A stretch of DNA of 64,000 bases from Oscillatoria acuminata PCC 6304 (lineage in GTDB: Bacteria; Cyanobacteriota; Cyanobacteriia; Cyanobacteriales; Laspinemataceae). The notes beneath the pieces were generated by a model, which was not told where the DNA came from, ran no database searches, and saw only the letters and a list, made by a program, of their open reading frames with translations. Shown here piece by piece: positions 28,901 to 38,070 of this stretch; position 1 is the first letter of the stretch; each line of letters opens with the position of its first letter. A program made the position numbers and the translations under genes. Location of the stretch: contig NC_019693.1 in the NCBI RefSeq assembly GCF_000317105.1, forward strand, positions 5,085,227-5,149,226, written 5' to 3'.

Positions 28901-29626
28901 ATGGAAAAAGTGATCCGATCAACTCAAGTTTCCCGGCGCAATTTACTCAAATTTGTCGCCGTTGCCCTAGGGACTAGCGCAGTTACAGCGACCCTCTCCT
29001 GCGCTTCTGCTTCTATAAATCAGAGGAATCAGTACCGGGAAGTTCCAGACAATTTATCCCCCGATGATGCCTTAACTTTTTTAATGGAAGGCAATCAACG
29101 GTTTGTTAGCGAAACCCGTCTCAATCCCAACCAAACTTTAGGCCGAATTACAGAAGTGGCGCAAGAGCAAACTCCCTTTGCAGCACTTCTGAGTTGTGCC
29201 GATTCCCGAGTGCCCGTTGAGATTGTCTTTGATCGCGGATTTGGGGATTTATTTGTAGTCCGCCAAGCGGGAAATTTGGTCACGCCCGAAGAAACCGGCA
29301 GTTTGGAATTCGGGACGGCGGTTTTGGGCTCCAAGGTAATCATGGTATTGGGACATCAAAGCTGTGGGGCGGTCGAAGCGGCGATGAAAGGGGGCGAGTT
29401 TCCCGGTCAAATTGGTAGCTTAGTGGCAGCGATCGCCCCAGCATTGGCAAGTCTTGAAGGACAGACTGGGGAACCCGTAGAAAATGCGATCAAAGCTAAT
29501 GTTTCTTGGCAGGTGAATCAGTTGAAACAATCTCCGGTTATTTCTGAGTTAATCGCTGAAGGAAAATTAAAAGTAGTCGGCGGTTACTACAAATTAGGGA
29601 CGGGAGAGGTTGAATTGCTCACTTAA
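28901..29626 (+). CDS. exported beta-carbonic anhydrase inside the ndhF3-ndhD3 cluster
   Basis: 241 residues. A Tat-type N-terminus with Arg12-Arg13 in SRRNLLKF precedes a hydrophobic stretch that ends in TLSCA, an imperfect lipobox. The mature domain has the full beta-class site: Cys99, Asp101 and Arg103 in LLSCADSRVP, then His152 and Cys155 in LGHQSCGAVEA. It should interconvert CO2 and bicarbonate on the lumenal or periplasmic side, maybe as a lipoprotein. It lies between ndhF3 and ndhD3 on the same strand (64 bases before ndhD3). Known thylakoid beta-CA EcaB of Synechocystis is a plausible relative; orthology is inference. Confidence 0.95.
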   Translation: MEKVIRSTQVSRRNLLKFVAVALGTSAVTATLSCASASINQRNQYREVPDNLSPDDALTFLMEGNQRFVSETRLNPNQTLGRITEVAQEQTPFAALLSCADSRVPVEIVFDRGFGDLFVVRQAGNLVTPEETGSLEFGTAVLGSKVIMVLGHQSCGAVEAAMKGGEFPGQIGSLVAAIAPALASLEGQTGEPVENAIKANVSWQVNQLKQSPVISELIAEGKLKVVGGYYKLGTGEVELLT

Positions 29627-29689
29627 ACTCTAACTGCCTCGGTGCTTCCATTGTTCATTCATGTTTGAGGACCTAGAAAGAATAAAGTT

Positions 29690-31198
29690 ATGCTGAGTCT
29701 ATTAATTGGATTGCCCCTTGTCGGTGCAGCGCTCATTGGATTTTGGCCCTCCAAAGGGTCGCCGACGCTATTTAGAAATATTGCCCTAGTCGTCGCTTTG
29801 GGGATTCTCGCTTGGACTGTGGCGATCGCCACTCAGTTTGATTTAGCCTCCCCGGGAGTGCAATTCTCAGAAAATTTACCTTGGATTCCCCAATTAGGAC
29901 TCAGCTATAAATTAGGCATTGATGGGTTATCTTTTCCCCTGCTGGCCCTGAGTGCATTTCTCAATTGCATTGCCATTTATGGTCGGGGTGAAACCGTAGA
30001 GCGCCCTCGGTTATATTATCCCATGATTTTCCTCGTGAATGCTGGAATTACCGGGGCATTTGCAGCACAAAATTTGTTACTATTTGTGCTGTTTTATGAA
30101 TTGGAACTGATTCCCCTTTATCTGTTAATTGGGATTTGGGGGGGGCAAAAACGCGGATATGCCGCCATGAAATTCCTAATTTATACGGCATTGTCAGGGA
30201 TTTTAATCTTAGCCGCATTTTTGGGAATGGCTTGGTTAAGCGGTTCGAGTAGCTTTGATATTGGGTCAATTTCCACCGACAATTTATCCTTAACCACCCA
30301 ACTGATTTTACTATCTATTCTGTTAGTGGGATTTGGGATTAAGATTCCCCTGGTTCCGTTGCACACTTGGTTGCCCGATGCTTATGTGGAAGCGTCCCCG
30401 GCTGTTGCCATTCTCCTAGGAGGAATTTTAGCGAAATTAGGGGCTTATGGGTTAATCCGATTTGGATTACAACTGTTCCCAGAAACCTGGGCAATTGTTG
30501 GTCCGGGGTTGGCAATTATTGGGGTGGTGAGCGTCATGTATGGTGCTTTTAGTGCGATCGCCCAAAAGGACATCAAGCGCATGGTTGCTTATAGTTCCAT
30601 TGGACACATGGGCTATATTTTAGTCGCCGCCGCCGCCGGAACTCCCCTCAGCTTACTCGGTGCAGTCGCCCAAATGGTCAGTCATGGATTAATCCTCGCC
30701 ATTCTCTTTTATATCGTGGGTATCATTGAGCAGAAAGTTGGCACTCGCGAACTGGATGTGTTGAATGGATTAATGAATCCCAATCGCGGATTACCCCTCA
30801 CCAGTGCCTTACTGATTTTAGGCGGCATGGCAAGTGCCGGAATTCCGGGATTGGTCGGATTTATTGCTGAATTTATGGTCTTTCAAGGCAGTTTTTCTGT
30901 ATTCCCCATACAGACTTTACTCTGTATTATTGCCTCGGGTTTAACCGCCGTTTATTTTGCAATTTTAATCAATCGCACCTGTTTTGGAAAACTGGATAAT
31001 CAGTTGGCATATTATCCCAAAGTGTTGTTTGCCGAACGAGTTCCCGCGTTAATATTGGCGGTCACTATTTTCATTTTAGGCATTCAACCGGCTTGGTTAG
31101 TGCGGTGGAGTGAACCGACAACTACAGCAATGGTAGCCAATATTCAACCCGCTCATCCTGCACAAATTGCTCAAAAATTGAACAATTTTGCCCCCTAG
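29690..31198 (+). CDS. ndhD3: NDH-1MS subunit NdhD3
   Basis: 502 residues, multi-spanning, of the NADH-quinone oxidoreductase subunit 4 family. Conserved features are the Glu in VLFYELELIPLYLLIGIWGG, the VPLHTWLPDAYVEASPAVAILLGG segment and Lys in QKDIKRMVAYSSIGHMG. Its context with ndhF3 and cupA identifies it as NdhD3 of the CO2-uptake NDH-1MS complex. The start is preceded by an AGAAAGAATAAAGTT stretch without a strong Shine-Dalgarno site, so translation may depend on the upstream genes. Confidence 0.94.
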   Translation: MLSLLIGLPLVGAALIGFWPSKGSPTLFRNIALVVALGILAWTVAIATQFDLASPGVQFSENLPWIPQLGLSYKLGIDGLSFPLLALSAFLNCIAIYGRGETVERPRLYYPMIFLVNAGITGAFAAQNLLLFVLFYELELIPLYLLIGIWGGQKRGYAAMKFLIYTALSGILILAAFLGMAWLSGSSSFDIGSISTDNLSLTTQLILLSILLVGFGIKIPLVPLHTWLPDAYVEASPAVAILLGGILAKLGAYGLIRFGLQLFPETWAIVGPGLAIIGVVSVMYGAFSAIAQKDIKRMVAYSSIGHMGYILVAAAAGTPLSLLGAVAQMVSHGLILAILFYIVGIIEQKVGTRELDVLNGLMNPNRGLPLTSALLILGGMASAGIPGLVGFIAEFMVFQGSFSVFPIQTLLCIIASGLTAVYFAILINRTCFGKLDNQLAYYPKVLFAERVPALILAVTIFILGIQPAWLVRWSEPTTTAMVANIQPAHPAQIAQKLNNFAP

Positions 31199-31226
31199 AC
31201 TGGGACAATTCCTGATACCGGAGTGA

Positions 31227-31261
31227 GAGCGTCTCGCTCCCTTGCTGCAAGCGAGACGCTC
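31227..31261. other. perfect hairpin between ndhD3 and cupA
   Basis: GAGCGTCTCGC and GCGAGACGCTC form an 11-bp perfect stem with a 13-base loop, without a T run. It could stabilise the 3' end of the ndhD3 message or attenuate cupA. Confidence 0.7.
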
Positions 31262-31367
31262 CCAATCCTGAATTCTCGATTTATCATGATTTCGACTCGC
31301 TATAATTCATTGAGAAATCAGCCTTAATTGCTTTTTTTGGTTGCTATCCCAGAAACAATCTAAACTT

Positions 31368-32663
31368 ATGACAACTGCAACTTCTACTCAACTCCCCCCC
31401 TCTACTCATGAATTTGCCGATATTATTCATCGGTTAGAAGCCGGTGGCGCAATGTTGCCGGATAGTCCCGAAAATTTGAAGCAAATTATCGGCATTTATA
31501 AAGCCTACGCTGTGCCGATGGACTTCTACTGGCGGGATTTACTTTATATCGCCCAAGAGGTCTTTTTAGAACCGTTTAACTTTTTCAAATACTTCCTCCC
31601 TAAAGAATATTTAGAACTTCATAATCACTATGCCGGAGAGGATGCTGATTTGCGAATTTGGCGGGGAGAGGCAACGGCACATCCGGAACTCATCGCCTTT
31701 ATCGAAAAAGGGGAATTAAATCAGAAAATCCCCCGGTTGTTCCATCATTGGTTCCACGATCGCATTAATATGGAGTTTGCTGAAGCCTGTATGCGATCGA
31801 TGTTGTGGCATGGCAGAGATATGGGGTGGGGGAAATTTGATGCCTATCTCGATAGTGATGAGTATAAAGCCAATGCCGATGTCGCCATCAAAGCCTATTT
31901 TCAAGGCAATCCCGTGATGTTGGGACTTTATAAACTGTTTCCCGAAATGTTTTTAGAACAGGTGAGACAACTCTCCTATTATAGCAATTTGGGATTGTTC
32001 TGGGAAGTAATGGCCCCCGTGTTTTTTGAAATGTCGGATCTGTATGATGAAGGCAAACTCACCAGCGTTCCCGAAGCCATGAATTTCCTTGTCAATGGCA
32101 TCTTTGCGATCGCGGGACGTCCCATTTACCATCACGCTCATATTCGTGGCGAAGTTTACGAAATTATCCCCAAATCTAAAGGCTTTACCTGGTTATATGA
32201 AGCCGCCTTACCCTACGTCGAAGCCATCTTTTATCGCACTGCACCCTTCCGAGGGACTAAATCCTATAATGCTCAAGCCAAACAAGTCCCAGATGAGCAG
32301 AAAGACTTTCATTATGGCATTTTATATGCCGATGTCTTTCCCGTGGGAACGGCTGGAATTCCTCCGACATTATTAATGCAGGATATGCTTCATTTCCTCC
32401 CCCCCTATTTGGTGGATTATTATCGCCAATATTGTCGGGGAGAGGATGATATGTTGATTCAGTTGGGAATTAGTTTCCAGCGATCGATGTATTGTGTCAC
32501 TTCCGCTGTCATTCAAGCATTACGGACTGCTTTACTCTATCCCTTAGATGATCCAAATCCCAAGCATTTGATAGCAAATCGGCGGTTTTTTGAAACCCAA
32601 CTGGATCGGTTCAAACGTCCTGAAGCTCGATTGCGGGATATTCAGAGTCAGGATTATCGATAA
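31368..32663 (+). CDS. cupA: CO2 hydration protein CupA (ChpY)
   Basis: 431 residues from the ATG at 31368; a TTG nine codons upstream is less likely. Matches the Cup/Chp family that sits on NdhF3/NdhD3 at the cytoplasmic end of the membrane arm and hydrates CO2. Visible family segments: FADIIHRLEAGGAMLPDSPENL, the His-rich HHWFHDRINMEFAEACMRSMLWHG (possible metal site) and AGRPIYHHAHIRGEVYEI. Length equals known CupA proteins. It is 169 bases after ndhD3 with a hairpin between them, and is convergent with the fasciclin gene. Confidence 0.95.
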   Translation: MTTATSTQLPPSTHEFADIIHRLEAGGAMLPDSPENLKQIIGIYKAYAVPMDFYWRDLLYIAQEVFLEPFNFFKYFLPKEYLELHNHYAGEDADLRIWRGEATAHPELIAFIEKGELNQKIPRLFHHWFHDRINMEFAEACMRSMLWHGRDMGWGKFDAYLDSDEYKANADVAIKAYFQGNPVMLGLYKLFPEMFLEQVRQLSYYSNLGLFWEVMAPVFFEMSDLYDEGKLTSVPEAMNFLVNGIFAIAGRPIYHHAHIRGEVYEIIPKSKGFTWLYEAALPYVEAIFYRTAPFRGTKSYNAQAKQVPDEQKDFHYGILYADVFPVGTAGIPPTLLMQDMLHFLPPYLVDYYRQYCRGEDDMLIQLGISFQRSMYCVTSAVIQALRTALLYPLDDPNPKHLIANRRFFETQLDRFKRPEARLRDIQSQDYR

Positions 32664-32681
32664 GTGGCAACACCTTGTGGG

Positions 32682-32727
32682 GTGGCAACAACCGGCGGGG
32701 GATTAATCCCCCGCCGGTTGTCGCCAC
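32682..32727. terminator. long hairpin between convergent cupA and fasciclin genes
   Basis: GTGGCAACAACCGGCGGGGG pairs with its near-complement CCCCCGCCGGTTGTCGCCAC in an unusually long stem. There is no T run, so it may act as a transcript-end stabiliser for both convergent genes and not as a classic terminator. Confidence 0.6.
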
Positions 32728-32745
32728 TGGTGCAATCTCTCAGTT

Positions 32746-33147
32746 TTAACCCATTAAAATCACGTTATCAATCACATGAATTACTCCATTATCCGCTTCT
32801 ACATCAGCCATCACCACTGTGGCATTTTTGACTTCAAATCCACTAGAACAATCCAGGGTAATGGGTGAGCCTTCCACTGAGGTGACTGACTCTAATTTTG
32901 CTAAATCCGCTTGCATCAATTTACCCGAAACGACATGATAGGTTAAAATTCGCGCCAGTTGAGGAATATTCTGTAACAGAGTTTGAATTGTTCCTGGGGG
33001 TAATTTGGCAAAGGCGGCATCGGTGGGAGCAAAAACGGTGAAGGGACCGGGACTTTTTAAGGTTTCGACTAAGTTCGCCGCTTGCACCGCAGCGACAAGG
33101 GTTTTAAAGGAGTCATTGCTCACTGCAATATCGACAATATCGGGCAT
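32746..33147 (-). CDS. fasciclin-domain protein, CupS candidate
   Basis: 133 residues, a single fasciclin domain: [15 protein letters not shown] (H1 motif), [12 protein letters not shown] and [14 protein letters not shown] (H2 motif). No signal peptide is visible. CupS, the small partner of CupA in NDH-1MS, has a fasciclin fold and this length, and the gene lies directly beside cupA, so CupS is the likely identity. It is on the opposite strand, unlike the ndhF3-ndhD3-cupA-cupS order known from Synechocystis. Cyanobacteria encode other fasciclin proteins, so this is not certain. Confidence 0.85.
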   Translation of the reverse strand: MPDIVDIAVSNDSFKTLVAAVQAANLVETLKSPGPFTVFAPTDAAFAKLPPGTIQTLLQNIPQLARILTYHVVSGKLMQADLAKLESVTSVEGSPITLDCSSGFEVKNATVVMADVEADNGVIHVIDNVILMG

Positions 33148-33249
33148 AAATTCACCTGAATTTGGACAAAATGCTTTACAGTAATTGTAGGATAAAGGGG
33201 GAAATTGTCGGCAAGAATTAGAAAAATTTAGGACGAGTCAGGGGGGAGC

Positions 33250-33284
33250 AAAAAAAAACCTCTCAGTGGGGACTGAGCGGTTTT
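33250..33284 (-). terminator. terminator of the NACHT gene
   Basis: Read on the minus strand, AACCGCTCAGT and ACTGAGAGGTT form a stem around a CCCC loop, followed by a T run of nine. It lies after the stop of the gene at 33444 and before the fasciclin gene. Confidence 0.85.
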
Positions 33285-33443
33285 CAGGAGTGCAGGAGCT
33301 ACCGGAAAACAGCGAGGGTTCTTCAATAGCTAAGAAATACTCTAACGAGGGGGTATGGAGTGGAGATGACAGCCAGATGGCATTGGCGTGACAGTTGAGA
33401 AACTCCTGAAAAGAGCCGTTGCAGGCAGTGGCAGCAAAGGATT

Positions 33444-35483
33444 TTAACTCTCCCCGAGGCGATCGCGCAATAAATCATGAATGAAGCGATACTGCTGCCA
33501 TCCTACGCGCTGTAAAAATAACCGTTGGCTGACATATTCCAAAAACCGGCGATAATTCCAGGGAATCTCCCCTCTGCGCCACAATATCACCCGCAGGAGC
33601 AAGTGCTTCATCCAAGGAATGGCAGTAATCAGTCCACAAATCAAGCCGAAAATAGGGGCGGTTGCTCCAATGAAAAACAGCACCGAGAGCAAATACATCA
33701 CCCACCCTCCTGTGGGAGTAACAGCGGATAAAATTGCCCCAATGAATTGGAAACTCAGGAAACCGAGGAGGCAACAAATCACGGAGACGATCGCCGACTG
33801 CCACAGGAGGCGAGGGGAAGTCGTACTCAGTTCAATATCCGGTGCTTTTAAGGCAATAATTCCCCCACAGCTTAAAGCAATAATTGCAAAGAATATCCCA
33901 TAAATCCCTCCCACTTCCCATCCATAAATTAAGGCAAATAACCCAGCATATAGAAGAATAAAAAGCAACAACAAGACGAGGGGATACTGTAACTGTTTCC
34001 AGGTGGGTTGCAACCGTAACGTAGGAAGAGAATCCGGGGAAAATATCCGGTGATTGTTCTGACTCATCACCCCTGCCAGCAAGCGTAACCACTGTTTGGT
34101 TTGTTCTGCCGGGGGTTCGGTTTTGCGGGAATAAATGGGTTTCTCCATGTCCCGCGACAGTTGCCGCCGAATATAAGCATTAAACACATAGCGCTGACGT
34201 TCGTCTCTCGTCTTCAGGCGTTTCCAGGAATGAATTAAAATTTCCTCATAAGCAACAGTCATCAGATTTAAGAATAAAGGGGTTTTGGCTAATCGGAATA
34301 AGGTCGGGTCTGTTTGCAGATTTTCCCAAAGTTCCCGACTGCGAGAGGCGAGCAAATATCTCTCAATTTGCTGCTTTTTCAACGGTTGGACTCCGACTGC
34401 CGCATACAAACGCAGACGAGTTTCGCGATGTTGGTAAGTATCCATCCTTGTCGAGAGGACCAACGGCAGCGCCTGTCCATTTTGCCGTCGGGATTGGGCA
34501 ATCTCTTTTAAACAATGTTCCTGTTGAGTGCTATCCAGTTCGTCGAGTCCATCCAGGAGGGGTAACAAGCGATCGTCTGCCAACAATTCTCGGACGAGCT
34601 TGCGGTTAACGTTATACTTGTAACAAACTTCTTCCTCGATCCAAGTGAGTAATGGGGTCTGCTCCTGCCAATGTGCTAAATCGAGGACAACCGGCACAGG
34701 TTCTAGCTCATTCTGTCGGGCGCGATCGCATAAGTCCCAAGCTAATTCTAACAAAGTGCTAGTTTTACCCGCACCCGGTGCACCGAGAATTAAAACAATT
34801 CCAGCGATCGCCCCCATTTCCAAAACCCCCGTTTCCGGGTCCGCACGCACTCCCACCTCATTCAGCACCTCTACCCCCGCTTGCTTGGGTGCTGCCACCT
34901 GTAACCCCTCCAAAATCCCTTGTTCCGGTGCCAGTTTCCGTCGGGGATGCTTGCCAATTTTGACCTCCACATCCCACAACCGGGGGAGTTCCTCGGTGAG
35001 GGGTTCGCGCACCAAATAGCGCTGCACTGCATAATGTAACGACTGCTGCTGTCGGGCGATCGCTTCACTTTCAACGGCTGCCAGTAACCCCTCACGGAGG
35101 GCGATCGCCGAGGATTGCCAACCCTGCCACCGTTGCCATAGAATCAACACCGTCGGCAATGCGGTCCCCAACGCCCACAACAACACCGATGCAGCGCTTA
35201 AATTTGCCTGAAAAGCGGGATTGAGGGACTCACTAACCAGGAGAAAGTACACCGACACCGCCGCAATCAGAGGCAGCACCCCAAACAGCCAAAAACCCTG
35301 TTCCACCCTACCCCCGGGTAACCAACAGGTTAAGGCACATAACAGTCCACATCCGAGGGTTAAAACCCCCAACAAAATGCCCAGACTGGGTGGGGACGCC
35401 GCCGTGATAGCGATCGCCATACAGAAGAACCCATTCACCAATACAGTCAAAATCAAAATGAACGCCGGACTAATTTTTGGCAT
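33444..35483 (-). CDS. membrane-embedded NACHT NTPase (STAND type)
   Basis: 679 residues. Four N-terminal hydrophobic helices (about 8-120) precede a NACHT NTPase module: Walker A GAPGAGKT at about 234-241, Walker B LLPLLDGLDELD at about 307-318 and the sensor STRMDTYQ. Winged-helix-like segments follow (about 350-470), then five or so C-terminal helices (about 505-640). STAND ATPases switch on ATP binding and act in signalling or antiphage defence. There are no C-terminal sensor repeats and no separate effector gene, so the membrane helices may themselves be the output. Substrate and signal are unknown. Confidence 0.85.
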   Translation of the reverse strand: MPKISPAFILILTVLVNGFFCMAIAITAASPPSLGILLGVLTLGCGLLCALTCWLPGGRVEQGFWLFGVLPLIAAVSVYFLLVSESLNPAFQANLSAASVLLWALGTALPTVLILWQRWQGWQSSAIALREGLLAAVESEAIARQQQSLHYAVQRYLVREPLTEELPRLWDVEVKIGKHPRRKLAPEQGILEGLQVAAPKQAGVEVLNEVGVRADPETGVLEMGAIAGIVLILGAPGAGKTSTLLELAWDLCDRARQNELEPVPVVLDLAHWQEQTPLLTWIEEEVCYKYNVNRKLVRELLADDRLLPLLDGLDELDSTQQEHCLKEIAQSRRQNGQALPLVLSTRMDTYQHRETRLRLYAAVGVQPLKKQQIERYLLASRSRELWENLQTDPTLFRLAKTPLFLNLMTVAYEEILIHSWKRLKTRDERQRYVFNAYIRRQLSRDMEKPIYSRKTEPPAEQTKQWLRLLAGVMSQNNHRIFSPDSLPTLRLQPTWKQLQYPLVLLLLFILLYAGLFALIYGWEVGGIYGIFFAIIALSCGGIIALKAPDIELSTTSPRLLWQSAIVSVICCLLGFLSFQFIGAILSAVTPTGGWVMYLLSVLFFIGATAPIFGLICGLITAIPWMKHLLLRVILWRRGEIPWNYRRFLEYVSQRLFLQRVGWQQYRFIHDLLRDRLGES

Positions 35484-35690
35484 GGTAGATGCCTCTCTTG
35501 CAGGTTATCGATTCTCAATTTACCCTCTTCTTGTCAAATAGTCCCCCCAAGGAAGGCGATCGCCACCCTTAACCTGTCATCATCTCCCCTTCCGGAGATA
35601 TTTTGCTTTTTGTTAAGGAATCAAAACTTCCCGCTAAATCTTGCCACACTGGTAAATAATCATCACCCTTAGAAACAAACGAGTTCTACC

Positions 35691-36353
35691 GTGGAATATG
35701 AGATTCGTTATAAACCCTCCTTTGCCACCCTGTTTGTCACCCTCAGTCCCGGGGAATCCATCACCGCCGAACCCGGTGCCGCCATCTCCATGGATAGCCG
35801 GATTGCCATGAAAACCCAATTTTCCGGCGGGTTCTTCTCCGGTTTATTAAAAAAATGGTTTGGGGGAGAGAGTCTACTGGTGAACGTCTTTCGCAATCCC
35901 ACCACTCACCCATTAGAAGTGGTCCTCAGTCAAGCCACTATTGGGGATATGGCTTGTATTGAACTCACCCAGTCTAGTATCTGTTTGCAACCCGGGGCTT
36001 ATATTGCCCATACCCCAGGGATAAAAATTACCCTTGGTTGGGCAGGATTCGCCAGTTGGTTCGCCCGAGAAGGACTGTTTAAGCTCAAATTAACCGGCAC
36101 CGGGCGCGTATTTTTCGGGGCTTATGGCGGTTTGACTCCCAAACGAATTAACGGCGAGTTTATCGTAGACAATGGTCATTTAGTCGCCTACGAACCGACG
36201 ATTAAAATGGGAATTTCCATGTCTGGGGGCTTGTTTAGTTCGATTTCATCCAGAGAAGGATTTGTCAACCGCTTAAAAGGGCAGGGAATTATCTACTTAC
36301 AATCCCGAAGCGTGGAAGGCTTAGTCCAATTTTTAAACCCCCAATTTCGGTAA
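35691..36353 (+). CDS. TIGR00266/AIM24 family protein, copy 1 of 3
   Basis: 220 residues with a GTG start. A beta-rich domain of the TIGR00266/AIM24 family: SLSPGESITAEPGAAISMDS-like opening (LSPGESITAEPGA), GGESLLVNVF (about 58-67) and a second similar half with AREGLFKLKLTGTGRVFFGAYGG. The fold is a trefoil-like beta barrel, related to mitochondrial AIM24; bacterial function is unknown. It is followed by two paralogues, 25 and 36 bases apart, on the same strand, so the three form an operon. Confidence 0.88.
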   Translation: MEYEIRYKPSFATLFVTLSPGESITAEPGAAISMDSRIAMKTQFSGGFFSGLLKKWFGGESLLVNVFRNPTTHPLEVVLSQATIGDMACIELTQSSICLQPGAYIAHTPGIKITLGWAGFASWFAREGLFKLKLTGTGRVFFGAYGGLTPKRINGEFIVDNGHLVAYEPTIKMGISMSGGLFSSISSREGFVNRLKGQGIIYLQSRSVEGLVQFLNPQFR

Positions 36354-36378
36354 GTTTAGCGGGAATGACTAGAGAACT

Positions 36379-37065
36379 ATGAATGTGAATATTTTACATC
36401 AACCGGACTGTGCGATCGCTCATCTCATCCTCAAACCCGGTGAAGATATCATAGCCGAAGCCGGTTGTATGATTGCCATGAAGGGGGATATGCAAGTCAG
36501 CACCACCCTGCGCCGAGGCAAAGGCGGGGGCATCTTGGGCGGATTGAAACGCACCCTCGCCGGAGAATCCTTATTTTTAAGTGTCTTTCGCGCATCCTCC
36601 ACCGGCGGCGAAATCTTCTTAGCCCCGCAAATGTTAGGGGATATTTTCCACTATCAACTCCGAGAAACCGGCTTAATAGTCCAAGCCACCTCTTACCTCG
36701 CCTGTAGCGCTCAAGTCATCCTAGATATTGGCGTTCAAGGCTTTAAATCTTTGTTCTCGGGAGAAAGTTTCTTTTGGCTAGAATTTAGTGGTCGCGGTGA
36801 CCTGCTGTTAAGTTCCTTTGGGGCTATTTATGAAATCTTTGTTGAAGGAGAATATATCGTAGATACCGGCCATATTGTGGCCTTTGAAAAGAGCTTAACC
36901 TTTGAAATTACCAAACCCCCAGGAAGCAACTGGGTGAGCGCGTGGCTGAGTGGAGAAGGGTTTGTTTGCCGGTTTAAAGGCAGAGGTCGTCTGTTTTGTC
37001 AAACCCATAGTCCCCAGGCTTTCGGCCAATTTATCGGATCTCAGTTATCCCCGCGCATTGAATAG
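36379..37065 (+). CDS. TIGR00266/AIM24 family protein, copy 2 of 3
   Basis: 228 residues. Same layout: LKPGEDIIAEAGCMIAMKGD, AGESLFLSVFRA and a second half with SGESFFWLEFSGRGDLLLSSFGA. It differs from its neighbours by a glycine-rich loop (RRGKGGGILGGLK, about 44-56) and a Cys pair near the N terminus. Middle gene of the three-gene run. Confidence 0.88.
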   Translation: MNVNILHQPDCAIAHLILKPGEDIIAEAGCMIAMKGDMQVSTTLRRGKGGGILGGLKRTLAGESLFLSVFRASSTGGEIFLAPQMLGDIFHYQLRETGLIVQATSYLACSAQVILDIGVQGFKSLFSGESFFWLEFSGRGDLLLSSFGAIYEIFVEGEYIVDTGHIVAFEKSLTFEITKPPGSNWVSAWLSGEGFVCRFKGRGRLFCQTHSPQAFGQFIGSQLSPRIE

Positions 37066-37101
37066 CCACAGATTTTTTAATGGGTTCTTAAGGAGATAAA
37101 A

Positions 37102-37839
37102 ATGAGCCGTCCTATAGCTTATGAAATCGAACATTCACCGTCCTATGCCTCCTTGCGTCTGGACTTGCAGCCGGACCAAACTGTATTAGTTGAAGCCGGG
37201 GCAATGGCGGCAATGGATACCTGCATTAAAATGAAATCTAAAATTCAAGGAGGACTGCTCAAAGGCTTAAGCCGCATGGTGAGTGGCGAATCTTTATTTA
37301 TTAGCGAATTTACCGCTGAAAGAAAAGCCGGTCAATTGTTTGTCTCTCCAGCCGTTCCGGGAGATATTCAACATTATGTTTTGGATGGCAATAGTTTATT
37401 CGTTCAATCCTCGGGATTTTTAGCCTCCAGTCCAACGGTAGTAATTGACAGCAAATTTCAAGGATTTAAAGGCTTTTTTAGTGGGGAATCTTTATTTTTA
37501 ATCCGAGCAACTGGGGAGGGGGATTTGTGGTTCAACTCCTATGGTGCTATTATAGAAATTCCCATTGCCGGGGACTATATTGTTGACACCAGTTATATTG
37601 TTGCCTTTGAAGATACTCTGGACTATCGGGTTGAAGTCTTAGGCGGATTATCCTTCCGGGGATTAAAAACGGGTATTCTGGGTGGGGAAGGGTTAGTCTG
37701 TCGCTTTCACGGCACCGGGCGCTTGTGGATCCAGTCCCGCAGTTTGTTCCCCTTCCTGAATTTTTTAAATCCGTTTCGCCCGGTGCAAAGTAGTAGCAGT
37801 AGTAGCAGTAGTGCCAGTGACAGTAGTGGTGACGATTAG
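37102..37839 (+). CDS. TIGR00266/AIM24 family protein, copy 3 of 3, with Ser-rich tail
   Basis: 245 residues. Family segments: LDLQPDQTVLVEAGAMAAMD, SGESLFISEF and SGESLFLIRATGEGDLWFNSYGA. The C terminus ends in a run of Ser/Asp encoded by imperfect AGT/AGC triplet repeats (about 37790-37836), a possible site of length change. A good GGAG site (AAGGAGATAAAA) precedes the ATG. The tail is absent from the other two copies. Confidence 0.88.
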   Translation: MSRPIAYEIEHSPSYASLRLDLQPDQTVLVEAGAMAAMDTCIKMKSKIQGGLLKGLSRMVSGESLFISEFTAERKAGQLFVSPAVPGDIQHYVLDGNSLFVQSSGFLASSPTVVIDSKFQGFKGFFSGESLFLIRATGEGDLWFNSYGAIIEIPIAGDYIVDTSYIVAFEDTLDYRVEVLGGLSFRGLKTGILGGEGLVCRFHGTGRLWIQSRSLFPFLNFLNPFRPVQSSSSSSSSASDSSGDD

Positions 37840-38070
37840 CCTTTTCACCTGGGAGGGAATTTCAGGGTCCTGAACGGGCTATGGGGGCGGGGGTCTGAGG
37901 ATTCGAGGCGATCGCGCCCTCAGTCGGATGGTCCTGGGTCCTCTCCTTTGGCCCTCAGACCCCTCAAACTCACGGAAAATCAAGGGATTCGGGAATCATA
38001 AAAATTTTAAAAAAAAAGACTAGACAAATTTAAAAATTGTGTTACAGTAATAAAGGTGAAAAAACACCAA

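Noticed and set aside
33444-35483. NACHT gene as an Avs-type phage sensor
   Set aside because: No C-terminal sensor repeats or nuclease effector domain are present.
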